Assembly (NCBI GenBank): GCA_020086605.1 | Contig: JACBWW010000086.1 | Span: 124,001-188,000 of the forward strand | Length of the DNA stretch: 64,000 bases | Reading direction: 5' to 3' | DNA from: Lanius collurio | Lineage: Eukaryota > Chordata > Aves > Passeriformes > Laniidae | Shown here: one piece after another, positions 58,525 through 64,000 of the stretch | Layout: each line of letters begins with the position of its first letter | Numbering within the stretch: position 1 is the first letter of the stretch | Made by a program: the position numbers and the translations under genes | The notes under the pieces: generated by a model | Database searches by the model: none | What the model saw: only the letters and a program-made list of their open reading frames with translations | Told to the model about the DNA's origin: nothing

Positions 58525-60389
58525 CACCTTTTCCTTGGCACTCCTGCAAGCTCTGGGGTGAAACCCAGGTTCCCTGTCCCCGGGAGCAGTGTGGATGAGA
58601 GGTGTTTGCTAATTACCATGTATTTATTTGCATGGTGCCATGAGAGCACAGGGGACTTCATAAGAGCAAGAAAATTGAGACCTTGCCTTTAAGCACTTTG
58701 CAACTTAGCAAGGAGAGGATTAATATGATCTGGTGCTTTGGAGGGCAGAAGGGAGACAAAGTGCAGGAAGAGGACTTATATCATCAAGGTGTGGAACCAG
58801 GAGGTGAGCATGGGGAACTTAGAGGGGCAGGAGCTACTTATCCTGGTGTTAAACAGCTGAATGTTGCATAGCAGTATCCTTTCCACCTGCTCTTCACTCA
58901 AATTTCCATCAGGAAAAAAGAATATTCCTGAGTCTAACTCCTGCACGTTCAGTGGGAGGGGCAGAAATCTACATTCTTTTATTTGAATAAAATAAAGACA
59001 CTAAAGAGTGGTTTATCTTCTCCAGAGCTCTCAGTTCACAGCAAAAGAAAAGGGATTCTGTGCCACCGTGGGTTTCCTTGCCCTGTACCCTCCAGGACAA
59101 GTGGTGACACCAAGTAATTCAAGAGCTGAGTGAAGATCCCTGCCCTAAGTTCAAGCTTTGCAGTGTGGATGTGCATACCAAGGGATACAGCTCACAGCAA
59201 GCTGCAGCTCTCCCCCAGCTGCTTGTGCCAGAATCCAGAATAGAAAACTTCTCCAGTTTGTTATGAAGCTGCCACCAAGGATGGAACACCTAGAAATGCT
59301 CCAGCCTCATCTGGAGCCAAGGGCACATTTCACTGCTGGCTCTGTGCAAGAGCAGCACAGACACAGAGAGCCCAACCCCTTCCCCATCCCATCCCTTGTG
59401 TCCATGGTCAGCTTTCCCACACTGTGGGTACAGCTTCTTTTGTGGCTGCTTGGACAAGAACCACCCACTGCCTTCCTCACAAAGCCAGCTAACCAGAAGT
59501 TGTAAAGTCCCCCCTGACTTTAATCAGGTGAATTGCCTCGATGTTCTCATGGGCTCCCTGTGGAGGGGAAGTGGCTTCCAAGTGGGCACATCTGGATTCC
59601 TCCTGTTCCCATCTACAGTATCACGACATGAGCTGTCGTCCAACAGCTCAGCCATTTCCTCACAGAGCAGCTCTCTGACCTTTGGGTGTGCTCTGAATAC
59701 ACAACATCCTGGGTTTAAATGAGGTAAGAGATTGGGGACATAAAGTGTGAGCTGACTCCAGGCTGCCCGAGCTGGGAGGGGAGCAAGCAGTTATTGATGT
59801 TAATCCATCACCCGTTGCTTTGTCAAAGTTGAGCAAAATTACTCCAGTGAGTTGGCTGCTACAGGAGAGCCAGGCAAGTGCTGGGAAATCCTGAACACTG
59901 GTGGAAGCTTCAGCACTCCCCCTGCTCCCAGCCTGGAAGCAGCAGATCAAGATGGTACCTCTGAAAGGCCTTTTTACTCCCTTGGTCTTCCCTCCTTACC
60001 CTTTCTTGTCGTGTATTCCTCTCTCATCCTCTCCCTCTCGCCAATGAACCATGGATCTGTCACCTTCATGTTTCCAGGGTAACGAAGTTTCCCTCCAGCC
60101 CAGAGGCAGAACAAACCCATTTTGCTGGAAAATCCAAAGTGAGGATTAAAATTTGTAAAACAGCACACAACCTAGTGCAGCATCTCCCATTCCTGCCAAG
60201 TTTTCCAAACCACTGTGGATAAATGGTAGTGCTTGTGCCACCTGCATGGGATGATCCAGAGGATCCCTTGTGGCAGTGGAGGGACAGTGCTCACCTGCAT
60301 GGACAGAGTTTTGTTTGTGGAGTTTTACAGCCACCAGTGGGTCCCATGGCTCCCTCAAAATCAGCTGCTGTTTCTTTCACTGGATGCAG
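58525..60389. other. No gene recognised
   Basis: Intergenic. No feature I can support. Confidence 0.5.
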
Positions 60390-60417
60390 ACAGGGCCTGG
60401 AGAGTGGCTTTATTTGT

Positions 60418-60575
60418 CACAATGATTCTGGATCTCCCAGTTGACCTGCTTGATCCTGTTCTGTCTAATCCAGCAGCATTAAGGACAGCAAGGCAGAATC
60501 AGCAGAACAACTCATGCCCAAGTAGGAGTTTATGAGGTCTTTAAGCAGGAGTTGGTGTGGGTTGATCAGTTCCCC
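60418..60575. repeat. Duplicated segment, copy A
   Basis: ATCTCCCAGTTGACCTGCTT then GATCCTGTT and later AGCAGAACAA with AGGAGTTTATGAGGT matches 63319-63495 with gaps. Either an old duplication or two copies of an unnamed repeat. Confidence 0.6.
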
Positions 60576-62851
60576 AAGAACCCTGAGCAGCAAAGGCAAT
60601 GATGTCCCAAGGCACCAACTGAAGAGATAATGGTCTGGAGCAAACGACTTCACAAGACTTAAAAGGTAAAAATTTATGCATTTAATATTTCAAGCCATCA
60701 AACATATTTCCTCCCAAATGAAACCTCTGGGTATTAAGTATCTGAGTTCCTCTCTGGAACTGATTCTAAGGCACCCTGGTCTTTAAACACCTAAATTTCT
60801 CTGTTGCTTTTGTTCTGGCTCTCACCAAACCATGTTCCCTGCCCGTGAAGGGTTTTCATCCCAGTGATAAGACAAGAGCCAATAGTTTGATGCCAACAGG
60901 TGGAAGCAATAAGCAAGAACAGTGACTGTAACAGAAATAATAAACAACCACACGTAGAACATTTTCTCCTACACTAGCCAAGGAAAGTCCATTAATTCTC
61001 ATCTGGAAATCCCTGTAACACTTGCAGCGAGGATCTGCCATGGCTGTTCATGCTGCTGCCCTGCAGCACTCATTTGCCTTGGTAATGTGAGCCATCACCC
61101 AGTAAATTCTGCACTTTTCTCCCACCAGCTCCTTTCCTGGTACCCAGGGAAGAAGAATGTGCTGCCTGGTAAGAGCTGAGCAAGGTCTGGCTGAGGGCTG
61201 GGTAGGATGGGAGGGAAGGAGCCTCCCACCTTGCAGAGGGGTCTTACCCTGTGAGCTGAGCTGGTAAAGCAGAGAGGGGAGGTGTCATATTTACAAAGCA
61301 TTTACAAGGAATTACATTTGAGATTATCCCAAAGCATAATTATTGATAATTATGAAGTGTTCAATTGATAGCTTGTGACTGTATTGGTAAGTTCATTAAA
61401 ATGATCCATGAACACATGAATATTCCAGAGCAGGCAGGAGGCTGGGAAGTTACTGCTGGAAAGTGTGTTAACCAGGTGATTCCATGGTTTATATGGGACA
61501 TCTGCAGGCAAGCCCTCAGCTCACTCCTGCCAGATAAACAGTTCCAGGCCCACTTGAAGGGTCTCATTGCCACCTCCTCTCTGCAAATCTCTCTTTAATA
61601 GAAAGGAAAGGATGCTGTTTTCTAGTAATAGCATGAACCAAAGCAAATGAGTTAATTGCCTAAGAAGCTTTAAGTGCATTTCCATCCACCAGAATTATTG
61701 CTTCTGGAAAAACAAACATTAAAAATCTCCAGGCACAGTAAGCAAGATACCCTAAGGGTCAACTCCAGCAACTGCTGGTGTGCAGAGGATACATAAAAGT
61801 CCAAGCCCTGAGTGATCTTCTCTCTCTGGGCTCATTCCCTCTTTTTTAGCTCCAGAAAACTAAGTTTGAGCTCACAGGTGGTTGCCCATTGTACCTCAAC
61901 TCTAGAAAACCCCTTGCTGAGTGCTACACTTGCTTTTCCTTCCTCTGTGTTCTTTATCCATCTCAGAACAGACAGGCAGGCTGGGGTGAAGACAGGATTC
62001 TGGACAAATTCATATACTGGTGGATTTTGAATCCTGGAGGGAGCAGAAGCATGTTTTGATTTTTTGGGATTGTTGCACAAGCTGCTTTTGGCTGTGAGAC
62101 TGAACAGGAAAGCCAGAGTAGCAGAAGAGCTGTTCTATCTAATCTCATCTTCTTCAACTAATAATCTCCTTATCTGTTCATGCTTTTAGATCTATATTCT
62201 AACTAATCTATTTTACTGGTGCTTCATCCATTCTGGATCCCTCCTCATCTTTTCTAATGATTTATAATCCATGTTGGATTCTGAGAACAAGTTTTAAAGA
62301 CTCCTGCAAGGAGACCAAGCTTTGCTATAAGTTTCAGTCTGGGTTAGGTGCCTAAATACAAGCTAAAAACATTGCAGCTACTCCAAAAGTGCTTGGGAAA
62401 TTTCACTTTTGGGTTACAGCACCCCAAACCTGAGTCCATTCTTGGTAAGTTTAGGTAACTTTTCATCCACGTGTCACCTGATAGCCTTACCTGGAGTGGC
62501 AGCAGCAGGGAACCAGGACACAGCATCAGCAGCAGTGGAGGAGAGATGAAATACAGTATTTATGGCACTTACAAATACTCTAGTTGTGACTTTTTCATCC
62601 TTCCACAGTATAAATAAAAGAGGGAAGCACAAATATGCCTCTCTTTGCAGGTGCTGAAAGCATCACCCTGCCCAAGAGGTATTTCCAAACTGCCTACAAG
62701 TGGAAGAGAACAGCCTGCAGTCTTCTCCTCACCATGTGCTGCTGACTATTGTTGGGGCCTCACCCAGGGCTTGCAAAAGTCACCATGAAGGATAAGAAAA
62801 CAACCCACAGCCTGTTCCCATGGCAGCTCCACTTATTTGGGGCAGAAAGCT

Positions 62852-62960
62852 ACTTGGTCTAGTGGAAGGTGTCCCTGCCTGTGGCAGGGGCTCAGAACAA
62901 GATAAGCTTTAAGATCCCTTCAAACACAAACCAGCCTGTGATTCTGTGATTCTGTGATCC
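62852..62960 (+). mobile_element. CR1 3' end with octamer tail
   Basis: CTAGTGGAAGGTGTCCCTGC and the terminal GTGATTCTGTGATTCTGTG, the CR1 3' octamer repeat, define the true 3' end in plus orientation. Confidence 0.92.
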
Positions 62961-63318
62961 TTTCTAACAACCAAGGCTTGAAAAATTCCACTCACATTAT
63001 CCAGGACAGAGAGCTGGTGCTGTTCTGCTCCTCTGAGCACCCCGAGATGCCTGGATGTCAGGTGGGGTCTCCCCCAGCTGTGTGACAGGTGTGGGGATGC
63101 CCAAGCCATCTGCTCAGTGCCACCCTCATGTCCCACCCAGAAAGGCACCCAGTGACCACCTCAGAGGACTCCAAGGCTTTCAGCAGGGCTGGAAGCACAG
63201 CTTCCCAAACCACAGCCAGTCTCCTTAATGCAGCTTTATAGCTGCTATCCAAAAGTGGCTGTGATCATAACCTCCTGATACCTGACTTGATGGCCCTGCC
63301 CAGTAAAACTCGATTTTT

Positions 63319-63495
63319 CACAATGGTTCTGCATCTCCCAGTTGGCCTGCTTGATCCTGTTTGTCTCTACCTTGTTCACACTGACCCTTTAATCTGGCAA
63401 CATTAAAGATGGCAAGACAAAAATAGCAGAACAATTTGGGCCCAAGGAAGAATTTAAGTAGTTTTGAAGCAGAATGTAGTCTGGGTCAATCAGTT
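63319..63495. repeat. Duplicated segment, copy B
   Basis: Partner of 60418-60575, same orientation, about 2.9 kb away. Confidence 0.6.
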
Positions 63496-64000
63496 ACCGA
63501 TGCTCTCACATCACCAACACACCCAGCAGCCTAATTCTCACTTTTACTAAGTGTCACCTTTCATGTGTTTTGAATATGAAAAGCATCTCAGCACTAAACA
63601 CTTCTCCTCTTTATGTGACACATCTCATCCTGCAAAGGGTGCTTTGGTTCATGTTTTGGTTCGTGCAGCCACGGGGAAAAAGTCAGTCTCATTTTTAAAT
63701 AAATAAAACTGGTGACTAACCTGGAAAAAACCTCGAGTGAGGTCAAAAGGGGTGAAATGCACCACTTTAACTGTTGACCTTTTCTCATCTTTGAGACAAC
63801 ATTTACTAGATACAGACATATAACACTGGTTGCTTATAAAGTGATTGAGGATTTTTTGCTTAAAGAGAGATCTGAGTTTCTGACTTTTGCTACTGCTCAC
63901 AACCTCGTTCCAACAGTGACTTGCAGGTAATGACTCAGAGCCTTGTAAGGAGTTTCACTGAAAGTTTCTGAGCATGAAAAAGTCTCTTCTGAAGCCAGAG
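63496..64000. other. No gene recognised
   Basis: AT-rich intergenic end of the window. Confidence 0.5.

Overview
This window looks like avian nuclear DNA. Evidence: intron-rich vertebrate genes with short introns, many degenerate CR1 retrotransposon 3' ends (two still show octamer-like ATTCTGTG ends), alpharetrovirus-like and other endogenous-retrovirus LTRs, and a RAB8A-TPM4 neighbourhood that matches human 19p13.1. The exact species cannot be read from the sequence; a songbird is possible but unproven.

Region 1 (1-13 kb) is gene-dense and reads entirely on the minus strand. RAB8A (seven of eight coding exons, 754-3522; the last coding exon lies beyond base 1) sits just downstream of a complete TPM4 (tropomyosin 4; coding exons from 12868 down to 4087). 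TPM4 keeps the full vertebrate layout: exon 1a and 2b for the 284-residue long form, an internal promoter and exon 1b for the 248-residue short form, common exons 3-8, and two alternative last exons, 9a (muscle type) and 9d (non-muscle type), each with its own poly(A) signal. The 9d 3' end runs into the CpG-rich RAB8A promoter, which carries three evenly spaced CCAAT boxes. The exon 1b promoter is a CpG island with two CRE sites and an 18-copy GC-rich minisatellite.

Region 2 (13-24 kb) holds a CR1 copy, a 63-bp tandem duplication, a CpG island with YY1-type motifs near 15.2 kb (probable promoter of an unidentified transcript) and, on the plus strand at 23667-23930, an intact 87-codon ubiquitin-like ORF that I recognise as the avian counterpart of TINCR, a human locus long treated as non-coding.

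Region 3 (24-64 kb) shows no gene I can recognise. It holds CR1 remnants, old SINE-like fragments, two imperfect duplications, a 29-bp minisatellite of 18 copies (53.5-54.1 kb), a solo LTR with a 4-bp target duplication (55159-55948), and a nested arrangement near 47.3-48.2 kb in which one LTR with a 5-bp target duplication has split an older alpharetrovirus-like LTR.

RAB8A (membrane traffic) and TPM4 (actin filaments) are neighbours by synteny rather than a functional operon; TINCR's link is positional only. Splice sites were placed by reading frame, GT-AG signals and agreement with the known exon lengths of these families.
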